A stretch of 64,000 nt of DNA from Tepidiphilus olei (GCF_006980705.1 NZ_SBHO01000006.1:62001-126000), one strand, 5' to 3'. Positions 14,555 through 24,531 are shown, counted from the first letter of the stretch. The notes: generated by a model not told the origin, from the letters alone. Made by a program: numbers and translations.

Positions 14555-17350
14555 TCACGGCAGCGGGCCAGGCACCCCCAGGGCATAGCCCTGCAGGTAG
14601 TCCACACCCAGCGCGCGCAAGTGCTGGGCGAGCGATTCATTGCGTACGAATTCGGCGACGACTTTCATTCCCAGGACACGGGAAAAATCGGTCGCGGCCC
14701 TGACGAGTTGCCGTACATTTTCATCGTGCTCCACCCGGACGATGAGCGATCCATCGATCTTCAGGTAATCAGGCACCAGCTGCACGAGCGCGCTGAGGTT
14801 GGAGTAGCCACTTCCGAAATCGTCCAGCGCCAGCTGTACCCCATGGCGACGCACTTCGTCGGCGAAATCGCGGATCTGGGCAGGGTCCTTGAATGCCTCG
14901 GTTTCGGTGATCTCGAAGACCAGGTGCGCGCCGCCGCCGCGAGCCAGCAGGTCGAGTATGAACGTACGCGTGCGCTCGTCGGAGACATCCAGATAGGAGA
15001 GGTTCACCGAGACTTGGGCGCCACTGCGTTGGGCTGCCTCGAGCGCGAGTTCCAGCACCCGACGTGTGATGCGGAAATAATGGCTCGTCTGTTTGACGAT
15101 GTCGAGGAACTCACCGGGCGGATATAGCGTGCCGTCCCGCCCCCGAAGGCGCAGCAAGGCCTCATATTTCGGTCTTTCTCCCGTCATGGATACGGGCACG
15201 ATGGGCTGGAAATGGCACAACAGGCGCTCCTCGTGCAGCGCCTGCTTGATCTCATTGATCCAGAAGCGATTCTTGAGATAGGATTGATTCTGTCCGCTCA
15301 GGACGAAGACGCCCTCGCGCACCCCTTCTTCCTTGGCCTTCTGCAGCGCAGATTCGGCCAAGGCCAGCAGATGATCGCCCCCGATGGCGATCCCGACGTA
15401 GAAGTCGAGATCGATCTCTTCCTCTTCCTCTCCGACGAGGACACGCAAGGAATGCATCGACTCGCGCAAGGAGCGCAGATGCGCCTCGAAGGTGGCGGGG
15501 GGCATTTCTTGCGGGGCCAGCAAGGCGAAACACGCGCCATAGCTGCGATAGACGCCGATTTCCAGCGGCTGCAAGTACCGTACCAGACGGGCCGCCAGCT
15601 CGACGATCACCCGATCACCCACCTCGAACCCGTAATACTCGTTGACCGACTTGAATCCGGCCACATCGAGGAGCGCGAGCATGCCGAATCGATCACGCTC
15701 GAGCACCTCGATGAGGCTATTGCGGTTGGGCAGACCGGTGAGTCGGTCGACGGCCTGCCGTTCGATGCGCTCTTGAGCCTGGATGATCTCGGAGATGTCC
15801 TCGGCGACGCTGATGTATTCCCGGATCTCTCCTCGTTCGTCCAGCAAAGGAATGATGGTGGACTTGAGATAATACGCACGGCCATCCTTGGCGCGGTTCT
15901 TGATCACTCCGCGCCAGATCTGCTTGGCGCGTATCGTGCGCCACAGGGACTCATACACGGCGCTGGGCGTGTCCGGATGACGCAAAAGGGAGTGCGAGTT
16001 CCCCATGAGCTCCTCGGCGCGATACCCCGTGACTTGCTCGAACAGGGCATTCACATACGTGATGCGCCCTTGAAGGTCGGTGCGCGAGACGATGGCGGTT
16101 TGATCGAGCGCATAGCGGTATTGCTCGAGAACGCGCATCGATTGCGCCAGTTCCTGCGAAGTGACTTCACTCAGGTGCGCGAGCGCACGCAGGGTGCGGT
16201 TGGGCGCAGGCAGCTTCTGCCTCAGGACGGGGGACTTCGGATGGATCTCGTCCGACTCGGCCACGATGACCGCGGTGGTGGTCATGTTGAGCAGTCGATT
16301 GTCGCCGGACAGGTGAAAGAACTCGCCATAAGTGAAGAATCCGGCCGCGGGCGCGACGGCGGCGAGCGACCCGAGCTCGATCGGCGCGTGCTCTTTCAGA
16401 TATAGGCGCCGCCCCCTGCAGGAATAGACGTAGAGGGCCTCGGCCGGAACGTGACATGCAAGGTGCGCGGCTACTTCGCGGGCGCGTTCGAGCATGGTGA
16501 AGATGTCACCGATGCCAAAGCGCACCGGCTCCTCCATGCGCAGGCGACCAGCATAACGCAGCGCCCCGTCCTCGGTGAGCGACACGGGCAAGCGGGCGAT
16601 GTCGACCCCCTGCGTGCGTACGATCAGGGGAAATTCGACCATCGAAACGGGGATATTCTCCAGCACTTCCTCGCCAAGATAGTAGCGATACACGTCGAGC
16701 ACCGGTTTGCCGTCGATCTCGTAGACGCATTCCTCGCGCGCCCGGGTGATGCGCATCGGGCGCCCCACCGAAGTGCAGTTGAGCAGAGATTCGGCGCGTA
16801 CGTGCAGATCCTGGCCGTGGAATGCGGCCAGGACCAAGCCGCGGGAATGTACCTGATCACCATGGATGACGAAGGTGCCATGGAAACGCAGGTTGTCCGC
16901 CGCGACGCCTCCGGCCAGCACGAGCTCCGGTGCTCCGGCGGCAAGGCCTTCCAGAAAAGGCTCGGGGTTCTCGTCGAGTACGTTGCCGAGGGCGAGCGCC
17001 AGCCGCGCGCCCTCGGCCGCAAGCGTCATCCCGAGCGAGCGACCCGCCTCAGCATCGGGCTGCGCCACGTAGTACGTTTTTATCTGGGTGCTAGCGTGCT
17101 CCAGCACGGTGACGGAGAGGAGCACCCCTTGGTCGAGGATGTCACCGCCTGCGATCGCCCCTGCAGCCGAAGCGCCGATCACCGCGAACCCTGGGAAGCG
17201 CTGCAGACGCTCCAGCACCGTTTGGAGCAGACTTTCTTCGCACTCGGTGACGAATACCTGGATCAACCCCCGCCGATTCCGCAGATCGTGCGTGGCGCAG
17301 AACGCATCGAGCGAGGCGAGATCGCAGCAGTGATGGGAGAAATGTTGCAC
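14555..17350 (-). CDS. FIST-PAS-GGDEF-EAL c-di-GMP signalling protein
   Basis: 931 residues from a GTG at 17350 that has GGAG five bases upstream; longer in-frame starts add sequence without domain similarity. The FIST N and C sensory domains fill about residues 1-360 (AVIGASAAGAIAGGDI; GYFTYGEFF-like FFTYGEFFHLSGDNRLLNM). A PAS domain follows at about 400-520 (ITYVNALFEQVTGYRAEELM), then a GGDEF domain whose active motif is replaced by SYGACF and so is probably not a cyclase. The EAL domain keeps YEALLRLR, SVNLS, FEITETEAF, LDDFGSGYS and YLKIDGSLI, so phosphodiesterase activity is likely. The domain architecture suggests breakdown of c-di-GMP in response to a small ligand bound by FIST. It lies 125 bases downstream of the HD-GYP gene. 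Confidence 0.9.
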   Translation of the reverse strand: MQHFSHHCCDLASLDAFCATHDLRNRRGLIQVFVTECEESLLQTVLERLQRFPGFAVIGASAAGAIAGGDILDQGVLLSVTVLEHASTQIKTYYVAQPDAEAGRSLGMTLAAEGARLALALGNVLDENPEPFLEGLAAGAPELVLAGGVAADNLRFHGTFVIHGDQVHSRGLVLAAFHGQDLHVRAESLLNCTSVGRPMRITRAREECVYEIDGKPVLDVYRYYLGEEVLENIPVSMVEFPLIVRTQGVDIARLPVSLTEDGALRYAGRLRMEEPVRFGIGDIFTMLERAREVAAHLACHVPAEALYVYSCRGRRLYLKEHAPIELGSLAAVAPAAGFFTYGEFFHLSGDNRLLNMTTTAVIVAESDEIHPKSPVLRQKLPAPNRTLRALAHLSEVTSQELAQSMRVLEQYRYALDQTAIVSRTDLQGRITYVNALFEQVTGYRAEELMGNSHSLLRHPDTPSAVYESLWRTIRAKQIWRGVIKNRAKDGRAYYLKSTIIPLLDERGEIREYISVAEDISEIIQAQERIERQAVDRLTGLPNRNSLIEVLERDRFGMLALLDVAGFKSVNEYYGFEVGDRVIVELAARLVRYLQPLEIGVYRSYGACFALLAPQEMPPATFEAHLRSLRESMHSLRVLVGEEEEEIDLDFYVGIAIGGDHLLALAESALQKAKEEGVREGVFVLSGQNQSYLKNRFWINEIKQALHEERLLCHFQPIVPVSMTGERPKYEALLRLRGRDGTLYPPGEFLDIVKQTSHYFRITRRVLELALEAAQRSGAQVSVNLSYLDVSDERTRTFILDLLARGGGAHLVFEITETEAFKDPAQIRDFADEVRRHGVQLALDDFGSGYSNLSALVQLVPDYLKIDGSLIVRVEHDENVRQLVRAATDFSRVLGMKVVAEFVRNESLAQHLRALGVDYLQGYALGVPGPLP

Positions 17351-17384
17351 CGGTGCTCCACGGAATGCGCTTCGAATGGATTGT

Positions 17385-17433
17385 ACCGTGGCGTGGCGTA
17401 GCCCTACTTTCGGGGATCCAAACACGCCACGGT
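17385..17433. repeat. 11-bp perfect inverted repeat before the FIST-EAL gene
   Basis: ACCGTGGCGTG at 17385 and CACGCCACGGT ending at 17433, 27 bases apart. On the minus strand the right arm runs directly into a TACAAT (17380-17385), a -10-like element 29 bases before the GTG start. It could be an operator or a leader hairpin. Confidence 0.5.
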
Positions 17434-17475
17434 AAAATCCATTTTCTCGCAGCCCTGTTCTACGGCACTCTGCCG

Positions 17476-18549
17476 TTAATTCTCCCAGATCTTTTCGATT
17501 TCCGGCAGGGCCTGAAGGAACGCATCCACCACTTTGGGGTCGAACTGCGTTCCACGATTCTCGCTCAGGTAGCGCACTGCCTCTTCGTGCGTCCATGGCC
17601 GTTTGTACGGGCGTTTCGAGCGCAGCGCGTCATAGACATCGCATACGGCGGCGATTCGCCCTTCCAGCGGGATCTCTTCTCCGCTCAGACCGGCCGGGTA
17701 GCCTTTGCCGTCCCAGCGCTCGTGATGGGTGAGCGCGATGCGACGCGCCATCTGCAGGATCTCGTGACCGTTCTTCGGGATGATGTCGGTACCGATCTCG
17801 GTGTGACGGCGCATCACCGCCATCTCTTCCTCGGTGAGCTTTCCCGGCTTGAGCAGGATCGCATCGGGAATGCCGATCTTGCCCACGTCATGCAACGGAC
17901 TGGCCGCCTCGAGCTGCTCCACCCAGCTCAGCTCCTGCCCGAGACGGCGCGCCACGGCGGCGCACATCTTGGCCATGCGATGGATGTGCTCACCGGTATC
18001 CGCGTCGCGGTACTCCCCGGCCCGCGCCAGGCTCACGGTGAGATCCTTGGCCATCGCAGCGAGATCGTCGGTGTAGGCGTCGTAATAGACCGAGGCAACG
18101 AACCCCAAATCGAGGAAAACGGCGAAATTGACCGCGCGCAGAGTGCGTATCTGCTGCTCGTGATCCGAAATGCTCTCCATCACGATGGCGTTGATCTCAC
18201 TCAGAACGACGGCATAAGCCCCGGAAAACAAGCGAAGATCGACGCCGCGCTGCTGGTGGATCTTGCCCATGCGCAATGCTGCCTCCACGTAGTCACGGTC
18301 GAACCGTCCCGCAAAGACGTATTCGAGCCAATGAGCTTTCTGCTTGGCGAGGGCGTGATGCACCTCGTCTTCCGAGGCGAATAGACCCAACGCTTCGGGC
18401 GAATCGAGTACACGGCGATAGAAGGCGCGGCTGACGCGGTCGATCTGCGGCGCGAGTCGGGGGAGAAACGCACGCAAGGTCTCTATGATTTCCTGATCGA
18501 TGTCGAGAAAATCGATCCACTGCTGCAGCGTGACGGCCATGTCTTTCAT
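17476..18549 (-). CDS. Globin-coupled sensor HD-GYP phosphodiesterase
   Basis: 357 residues. The N-terminal 150 or so residues are a protoglobin-like sensor: LAPQIDRVSRAFYRRVLD, then RMGKIHQQRGVDLRLFSGAY, where the histidine of KIHQQRGV is the expected proximal haem ligand. The C-terminal HD-GYP domain has TGEHIHRMAKMC, LHDVGKIGIPD and HHERWDGKGYPAGL, complete for c-di-GMP hydrolysis. It probably senses oxygen or another haem ligand and lowers c-di-GMP. The ATG at 18549 has an AGAGAGCGGG stretch ahead; a second ATG three codons on is possible. A perfect TATAAT lies on the minus strand at 18623-18628. Confidence 0.93.
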   Translation of the reverse strand: MKDMAVTLQQWIDFLDIDQEIIETLRAFLPRLAPQIDRVSRAFYRRVLDSPEALGLFASEDEVHHALAKQKAHWLEYVFAGRFDRDYVEAALRMGKIHQQRGVDLRLFSGAYAVVLSEINAIVMESISDHEQQIRTLRAVNFAVFLDLGFVASVYYDAYTDDLAAMAKDLTVSLARAGEYRDADTGEHIHRMAKMCAAVARRLGQELSWVEQLEAASPLHDVGKIGIPDAILLKPGKLTEEEMAVMRRHTEIGTDIIPKNGHEILQMARRIALTHHERWDGKGYPAGLSGEEIPLEGRIAAVCDVYDALRSKRPYKRPWTHEEAVRYLSENRGTQFDPKVVDAFLQALPEIEKIWEN

Positions 18550-18904
18550 CCCGCTCTCTGAGAATGCCGCGCGATCGCGGTGGTGATTCGGAGTCACTCG
18601 GAAAAACGGACGATTTTCATCGATTATAGCGCCAGCATCCGTAGAGCCGCAGTTTCTCCGTAATCATGCCCTACGTGAAAGCGGTACTCGATCGGTTTTG
18701 CATCGACCGTTCGATCAAATGGCGGAGCGGATCCTGAAACGTGTGCACCGGGAACGACGCTCGAGCCTCCGGAAACGATGATTCAAGCATATGCTTTGAG
18801 GCTTTCTCGTCGGGATAATGGCTATATACGGGGTCACAGCCCCGCCCCGACGAGGCATGACCACACCCAACGAACGCCTACTCTTTCCCGTCGTGGCATG
18901 ACGC
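18550..18904. other. Intergenic region between HD-GYP and chemoreceptor genes
   Basis: 355 bases with no convincing gene. It contains the minus-strand -10 TATAAT at 18623-18628, a CAAGCATATGCTTTG palindrome near 18785, a CGGGGTCACAGCCCCG hairpin near 18829, and two GGCATGAC words near 18856 and 18896. Any of these could act in termination of the chemoreceptor transcript, which ends at 18905 on the minus strand. Confidence 0.4.
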
Positions 18905-20521
18905 TCACGCACGGAAAGACTGCTGTAACCCCTGTTCGGCCTGACGCGCGGTTTCCAGGAGGAGTTTTGCCTTTTCTTCGCTGTCGCTGGCCCGCTCGGC
19001 CGCCCCGTCGGCTGCTTGCGCCGCCTGCTCGACCTGCTGGGCCAGAAGTTGCGCCGCCTTGGCTTGCTCTTCGATGGCGTGCGACATGGAGGAGACGGCT
19101 TCGCGCGCCGCATCGATCACCGACGAGATGGCGTGCAACTCGTCCTCGACCTGCGCGGCGAGCGTTTCGCCCTCCTCCACCCGCTCGCGCACTTGGGCCA
19201 TCTGAGCGCTGGCGTCGTTGGATTGCTGCTGGACCTGGTCGATGATCTCGCGGATCTCGCGGGTAGAGGCAGCAGTGCGTTCGGCGAGCTTGCGCACTTC
19301 GTCGGCGACTACGGCAAAGCCGCGGCCGTATTCTCCGGCCCGCGCGGCCTCGATGGCGGCGTTCAAGGCGAGGAGATTGGTTTGATCGGCGATTTCCTGG
19401 ATCGTTTGCGCGATGGAGGAGATATGCTGTGCCTGTTCGATGAGGGCCGAGACGGCGGTTCCCGCCCGTTGCGTGATCTCGACGATGCCGCGCATCTGGT
19501 GCGCCGTGCGCTCGATGATGGCCACGCCGGCCAGGCTGCGCTGCTGCGATTGCGCAGCACGCTCGTCGGCGAGGTGAGCCATTTCGTTGAGCCGGTCGAT
19601 GTTGGCCGAGAGTTCCTCGATGGCGGCGGCCATCTTCTCCGAGTTCTCGGCGGCCAAGGCGGCGGCACGGCGGGCTTCGGCCGCGTCCGTGCTTTGTTCT
19701 TCCGCGGCGGAGCGTACCCGGGTCAAGACGGCTCGCTGGGCGAGGACCAGGTCGCGGATGGCGTCGCGCAGGCGCCCGATGGCGGCGATGATACGGCCGA
19801 GTTCGTCGTCGGAGGAAGGCGGCAATACCGCGGTGAGATCACGCCGGTCGACCACCGCGCCCACCGCCTCTTCGGCCTCGGCCAGACGGCGGCGCAAAAC
19901 ACGATCCATCACGATACCCAAAGCCAGTGCAAAAACGACCAGCGCCGCGGAGGAGGCCGTCACCAAGGTGGACCAGAACGTCGCCTCGCGGCGATATTTC
20001 TCGAATTCCTCGTCATTGGCCTTTTCGCGCCAGGCGATGCGCTTTTCGAGCCTTGCCTTGATGTCGCGCCAGGCAGGATTGAGCTCTTGCAGCAGGATTT
20101 GGCGCGCCGCCTCGACGTCGCCGCGCTCTACGGCCGCCTGCAGCCGCTGCACGGCCGGCACGACGCGGCTTTTCCAATCGGTGAGCATCCCTTGGAGGTC
20201 TTCCCGGACTTCCTTGCGTCGGGCTTTGGCGATCACATCTTCGAGCAGGCGGGGAAATTCATCCACCCCTTTGCGCAAGTTTTCCTTGGCCTGCGCATCC
20301 TCGGGGAGCAGCACGACCCCCCTGGCGGCGGCCTGTAATTGGATACCCGCGCGGTTCGCCTCGCGCATGGCGACGGTATTGGGCAGAATGACCGTCTGCG
20401 TCGTGAGCAGGTGCCCGGCGAGCATGTCGCGCGTGTACCAAGAAACCCAGCCCGTGGCCACGCTGCCGAGAACGATCGCTCCCATGCTGGCCATGAGGGC
20501 GGTTCGCAGTTTGATCGCCAT
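18905..20521 (-). CDS. Methyl-accepting chemotaxis protein
   Basis: 538 residues. A transmembrane segment at about residues 8-30 is followed by a helical periplasmic ligand domain of about 170 residues, a second transmembrane segment ([20 protein letters not shown]), a HAMP-like linker ([16 protein letters not shown]) and the cytoplasmic signalling hairpin with [20 protein letters not shown] and the invariant tip [20 protein letters not shown]. It relays ligand binding to CheA. The ATG at 20521 has GGGAGC nine bases upstream. No chemotaxis kinase gene is nearby, so this is an orphan receptor gene. Confidence 0.95.
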   Translation of the reverse strand: MAIKLRTALMASMGAIVLGSVATGWVSWYTRDMLAGHLLTTQTVILPNTVAMREANRAGIQLQAAARGVVLLPEDAQAKENLRKGVDEFPRLLEDVIAKARRKEVREDLQGMLTDWKSRVVPAVQRLQAAVERGDVEAARQILLQELNPAWRDIKARLEKRIAWREKANDEEFEKYRREATFWSTLVTASSAALVVFALALGIVMDRVLRRRLAEAEEAVGAVVDRRDLTAVLPPSSDDELGRIIAAIGRLRDAIRDLVLAQRAVLTRVRSAAEEQSTDAAEARRAAALAAENSEKMAAAIEELSANIDRLNEMAHLADERAAQSQQRSLAGVAIIERTAHQMRGIVEITQRAGTAVSALIEQAQHISSIAQTIQEIADQTNLLALNAAIEAARAGEYGRGFAVVADEVRKLAERTAASTREIREIIDQVQQQSNDASAQMAQVRERVEEGETLAAQVEDELHAISSVIDAAREAVSSMSHAIEEQAKAAQLLAQQVEQAAQAADGAAERASDSEEKAKLLLETARQAEQGLQQSFRA

Positions 20522-20689
20522 CGCTTTGCTCCCAGAGATTCGAGGTTCGATTTCGTTGATTATCGGTCGCCGGAGCAAAAACTTGAGCCCCCGGCGGCCC
20601 CGGCACGAACTTTCGTCTCATCGCGTCATCCGAATGGGCAAGACGGAGCATGCTATGATTGGCCGTTTCGATTTGCGCGGGGAACATCG

Positions 20690-21142
20690 GTGATCGTCGT
20701 CGATCTGCTGTGCGCTGCGGCGCACCGTTTCGAGGGGTGGTTCCCTTCGGCCGAGGCGCTGGAATCCCAACTGGCGCAGGGTGCGGTGCATTGCCCGATG
20801 TGCGGCAGCAAGGAGGTGCGCCGCCTGCCCAGCGCGCCCTACGTGCACACCGGCGAGCGCGGCGGAGAGATACACGAACCTTCCCTGCCGGCGACCGCTC
20901 CGGTGCCGCCTCCTCCCGCCGAAGATGCGCGTCTGGCGCACCTGTGGCAGACGCTGCGTGCCCTGGGGCGACAAGCCGAGGACGTAGGGGCGCGCTTTCC
21001 CGAAGAAGCGCGCCGCATCCACCGGGGCGAAGCCGATGCGCGCCCCATCCGGGGCCAGAGTAGCACCGAAGAATTCCTCTCCTTGCTCGAGGAAGGCATT
21101 GAGGTGTTGCCTCTGCCGCCACTCGACGAAGACATGCACTGA
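20690..21142 (+). CDS. DUF1178 family protein
   Basis: 150 residues from a GTG: (M)IVVDLLCAAAHRFEGWFPSA. The family has a CPxCG-type zinc-ribbon motif, seen here as HCPMCGSKEVRRLPSAPYV, and a C-terminal acidic/proline segment ending PLPPLDEDMH. Its function is unknown. It is convergent with the NAD-salvage operon, 17 bases away. Confidence 0.88.
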   Translation: MIVVDLLCAAAHRFEGWFPSAEALESQLAQGAVHCPMCGSKEVRRLPSAPYVHTGERGGEIHEPSLPATAPVPPPPAEDARLAHLWQTLRALGRQAEDVGARFPEEARRIHRGEADARPIRGQSSTEEFLSLLEEGIEVLPLPPLDEDMH

Positions 21143-21159
21143 GCCGTAAGCGCCAAGCC

Positions 21160-22497
21160 TCAATGCGCCTCGGCATCGAGCCGCGCCGCCAGCGCCTGTA
21201 ATTCCCCGGAGATCTCCACCGGGTAGGGTGGCGCGTCTTCCAGGGCGCGCAACGGCTCCGGAAGCGTACTCAACCGGGCGGCAGCGTGCTCGCGCGCCGC
21301 CCTGAGCCCGGCGAGCGTATCGAGCCGACGTCCGCCACGCATCACGGGAACGAGCAGCGGTTCTCCGTCGTGCACCTCGTGCACCAACCCCACCACATCG
21401 CCCGCCATGCGCCCTTGGGCATCGTAGCGACGCCACACTTGTTTGCGTCCCGGCCAGGTCGCCTTGCCGGCGGAGCGCTTGCGACGCGGTTTGCCGGCGT
21501 ATTCCTCGAGCTTGTAGGCGCAATCGAGATAGGGGACGTCGGCAGAGGTGTCGAGCTTGGTGCCGATGCCGAAGCCGTCGATGGGCGCGCCCTGGGCGAG
21601 CAGTTCGCGCACACGGTATTCGTCCAGATCGCCACTGGCGAAGACGATGGTGCGCTGCAAGCCTCCCTCGTCGAGGATGCGACGCACGCGGCGGGCGAGT
21701 TCGCCCAGATCGCCGCTGTCGATGCGCACCCCTTGAATGCGGATTCCCTCGGGTTCGAGCTCCTTGGCGAGCGCCACCACCTTGTGCGCCGCCGCTTCCG
21801 TGTCGTAGGTGTCGATGAGCAGCACCACGTTGCCGGGTTGCGCTCGGGCGAAATCGCGGAAAGCCTCCATTTCGTCGTCGTGCGCCTGGATGTAAGAGTG
21901 CGCCATGGTGCCGTAGAGCGGAATGCCGTAGCGCTGGCCGGCGAGCACCGTGGCCGTACCGGAAAAACCGGTGAGCCAGGCCGAACGGGCCGCGAGCACG
22001 CCGGCTTCGGCCCCGTGCGCACGGCGCAGGCCGAAGTCGACGAGGGTCTTTCCCGGAGCGACGAGCACCGAGCGGACGGCCTTCGAAGCGATGAGGGTTT
22101 GAAAGTTGAGCAGGTTGATGAGCCGGCTCTCGATCAATTGGGCCTGCGGCAACGGCGCGGTGATGCGCACCACCGGTTCGTTGGGAAAGAAGACCGTGCC
22201 CTCGGGCATGGCGTCCACGTCGCCGGTGAAGCGCCAGCCGGCCAGCCAATCGAGAAATTCCGGCGAGAAGCGGCCGCTTGCGCGCAGCCAGTCGATCTCG
22301 TCGGCGCTGAAACGGGCCTGTTCGAGCCATTCGACGAGCGGTTCGATGCCGGCGGCGACGAGGAAGTTACGGCCGGGGCGCAGTTTGCGCACGAAGAGTT
22401 CGAACACGGCGGTGTCGTACATGCCGCGCTCGAAATAGCCCTTCAGCATGGTGAGTTGATAGAGATCGGTCAGAAGCAGGCTGCGTTCGCTGTCCAT
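21160..22497 (-). CDS. pncB: Nicotinate phosphoribosyltransferase
   Basis: 445 residues. It converts nicotinate and PRPP to nicotinate mononucleotide in the Preiss-Handler NAD salvage route. MDSERSLLLTDLYQLTMLKG opens the protein, with YFERGMYDTAVFELFVRKLP-like residues next, DFGLRRAHG near residue 157 and the phosphate-binding TYDTEAAAH plus VRIDSGDL segments. It is the last gene of a five-gene operon, starting 11 bases after the nicotinamidase gene, so the two consecutive salvage enzymes are made together. Confidence 0.96.
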   Translation of the reverse strand: MDSERSLLLTDLYQLTMLKGYFERGMYDTAVFELFVRKLRPGRNFLVAAGIEPLVEWLEQARFSADEIDWLRASGRFSPEFLDWLAGWRFTGDVDAMPEGTVFFPNEPVVRITAPLPQAQLIESRLINLLNFQTLIASKAVRSVLVAPGKTLVDFGLRRAHGAEAGVLAARSAWLTGFSGTATVLAGQRYGIPLYGTMAHSYIQAHDDEMEAFRDFARAQPGNVVLLIDTYDTEAAAHKVVALAKELEPEGIRIQGVRIDSGDLGELARRVRRILDEGGLQRTIVFASGDLDEYRVRELLAQGAPIDGFGIGTKLDTSADVPYLDCAYKLEEYAGKPRRKRSAGKATWPGRKQVWRRYDAQGRMAGDVVGLVHEVHDGEPLLVPVMRGGRRLDTLAGLRAAREHAAARLSTLPEPLRALEDAPPYPVEISGELQALAARLDAEAH

Positions 22498-22508
22498 CTA
22501 AACTCCTT

Positions 22509-23093
22509 TCATGCGAATGCGGATGCGGCGTCGATCAAGCGGGCGCCGAGTCGGCGCATTTCTTCGAGCGCTCGCGCCCCATCTTCTGAATCAACGGCAG
22601 CCACTGCGTCGGTGAGCAGCACCACTTCGAAGCCGGCGGCAAGCGCATCACGCACGGTGGCGCGCACGCAATAGTCGGTGGCAAGTCCCCCGACGAAAAG
22701 CCGGCGCACGCCCGCTTCGCGCAGCCTCTGCTCGAGCTTCGTGCCGGCGAAGGCGGAATAGGCTTCTTCCTCGGGGCGCGTCGCTTTGGAGATCACGATC
22801 GCTGAAGGCGGAAGGGTCAAGGCGAATTCGGCTCCCCGTGTGCCGGCGACGCAGTGCGGCGGCCACGGCCCTCCTTGCGCATGAAACGAGCAGTGATTCG
22901 ACGGATGCCAGTCACGGCTGGCAAAAATGGGCAAGCCCTGTGCCGCAAACGCCGCCACCGCCCGGGAAAGCGGCGCGAGCACGCGATCGCCTTGCGGCAC
23001 CGCGAGCGCTCCGCCCGGAAGGAAGTCGTGCTGCACGTCGACGAGCAGCAGCGCGTCCCCTGCACCCAGTTGCTCCACGCTCTTCTCCTTCAT
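22509..23093 (-). CDS. pncA: Nicotinamidase
   Basis: 194 residues. It hydrolyses nicotinamide to nicotinate. The catalytic triad is visible: Asp in LLLVDVQHDFLPGG, Lys in VISKATRPEEEAYSAF and Cys in GLATDYCVRATVRDA. The metal-binding SRDWHPSNHCSFH is complete. The ATG at 23093 overlaps the rtcB stop codon (ATGA); a GTG four codons upstream is the alternative. The overlap implies coupling of NAD salvage to RtcB translation. Confidence 0.96.
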   Translation of the reverse strand: MKEKSVEQLGAGDALLLVDVQHDFLPGGALAVPQGDRVLAPLSRAVAAFAAQGLPIFASRDWHPSNHCSFHAQGGPWPPHCVAGTRGAEFALTLPPSAIVISKATRPEEEAYSAFAGTKLEQRLREAGVRRLFVGGLATDYCVRATVRDALAAGFEVVLLTDAVAAVDSEDGARALEEMRRLGARLIDAASAFA

Positions 23094-24520
23094 CCCTTGA
23101 TGCACACGAGCGGCACGAGCTTGGCCACTTTGCGCGCGAGCCCGGCGCGGTCGGCCGCATCGACCACGGCGCTCACGTCTTTGTAGGCGTCGGGCGCCTC
23201 TTCAGCCACGCCGCGAAACGAGGGGCTGCGCACGATCACCCCGCGGCGCGCGAGCGATTCGACCACTTCCCTTCCCTGCCAGCGCTTGAGCGCCTGCTGC
23301 CGGCTCATCGCGCGGCCCGCGCCGTGGCAGGCCGAACTGAACGCGAGCGCCTCGCTCTCTTTGGTGCCGACGAGCACGTAGGAGGCCGTACCCATGCTGC
23401 CGCCGATGAGCACCGGCTGGCCCACGGAGCGCAAGGATTCGGGCAGCTCGGGATGCCCCGGACCGAAGGCGCGCGTGGCCCCCTTGCGATGCACGTAGAG
23501 CGTGCGCCGGCGCCCGTCGACCTCGTGCGTCTCCACCTTGCAGGTGTTGTGCGAGACGTCGTAGAGGAGCGGCAGCGAGATACCAGGGAAGAATTCGGCG
23601 AAGACGCGGCGCGTGAGGTGCGTGAGGATCTGGCGATTGGCGAGCGCGCAATTGATCGCCGCGCGCATCGCGCCCAGATACCGTTGCCCGACGGACGAGG
23701 TAATCGGGGCGCAAGCCAACTCCCGATCCGGCAGAACGATGCCGTGGCTCTTTGCCGCGAGCGCCATCTCTTTGAGATACTCGGTGCCGATCTGGTGTCC
23801 CAGGCCGCGCGAGCCGCAGTGGATGCTCACCACCACCTGGTCGCGCACCAGGCCAAAGGCCGCCGCCGTGGCCTCGTCGTAGAGCTCGGCCACACGCTGC
23901 ACTTCGAGGTAGTGGTTACCCGAACCGAGCGTGCCCATCTCCTCGCGCTGACGCTTCTTGGCCTGCGCCGAAACGGCCTTGGGATCGGCTCCGGCCATGC
24001 AGCCGTGCTCCTCGATGCGCTCCAGGTCGGCCGCCTCGCCATAGCCCTGCGCCACCGCCCAGCGCGCCCCGCCGCGCAGCATGGCGTCCATCTCCGAATC
24101 CGATAGCCGGATCTGACCCGTGCTGCCCACCCCGGCCGGAATCGCCGCGAAGAGGGCTTCGGCCAAGGGTTCCTGAACTGCGAGGATCGCATCGACCGAC
24201 AAACCCGTGAGCAGGCAACGCACGCCGCAGCTCACGTCGAAGCCGACGCCGCCGGCCGAAACGACACCGCCTTCGTCCGGATCGAAAGCGGCCACTCCTC
24301 CGATGGGAAAGCCATAGCCCCAGTGGGCATCGGGCATGGCATAGGAGGCGCGCACGATGCCGGGCAGCGTGGCGACGTTTTCCGCCTGCTCGCGCACCTT
24401 GTCGTCCATCGCCTGCAACAGCGCCTCGTCCGCGAAGATTTCCACCGGTACGCGCATCGCCCCGCGCGGCGCGAGCCGCCAATGACAGGGGCCGAGTCGT
24501 TCGAATCCTTTTAGGTTCAT
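23090..24520 (-). CDS. rtcB: RNA-splicing ligase RtcB
   Basis: 476 residues. The GTP- and Mn-dependent ligase joins 2',3'-cyclic phosphate or 3'-phosphate RNA ends to 5'-OH ends. Recognised segments include YAMPDAHWGYGFPIGGVAAF, GGVGFDVSCGVRC with the metal-binding Asp and Cys, LGSGNHYLEVQ, SIHCGSRGLGHQ, YDVSHNTCKVE, and SSACHGAGRAMSR, where the histidine is the GMP-accepting residue. The MNLKGFERLG start has a GGGAGACGAG ribosome site. It follows archease by 11 bases, a pairing known from rtcB operons. Confidence 0.97.
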   Translation of the reverse strand: MNLKGFERLGPCHWRLAPRGAMRVPVEIFADEALLQAMDDKVREQAENVATLPGIVRASYAMPDAHWGYGFPIGGVAAFDPDEGGVVSAGGVGFDVSCGVRCLLTGLSVDAILAVQEPLAEALFAAIPAGVGSTGQIRLSDSEMDAMLRGGARWAVAQGYGEAADLERIEEHGCMAGADPKAVSAQAKKRQREEMGTLGSGNHYLEVQRVAELYDEATAAAFGLVRDQVVVSIHCGSRGLGHQIGTEYLKEMALAAKSHGIVLPDRELACAPITSSVGQRYLGAMRAAINCALANRQILTHLTRRVFAEFFPGISLPLLYDVSHNTCKVETHEVDGRRRTLYVHRKGATRAFGPGHPELPESLRSVGQPVLIGGSMGTASYVLVGTKESEALAFSSACHGAGRAMSRQQALKRWQGREVVESLARRGVIVRSPSFRGVAEEAPDAYKDVSAVVDAADRAGLARKVAKLVPLVCIKG

Positions 24521-24531
24521 GGCTCGTCTCC

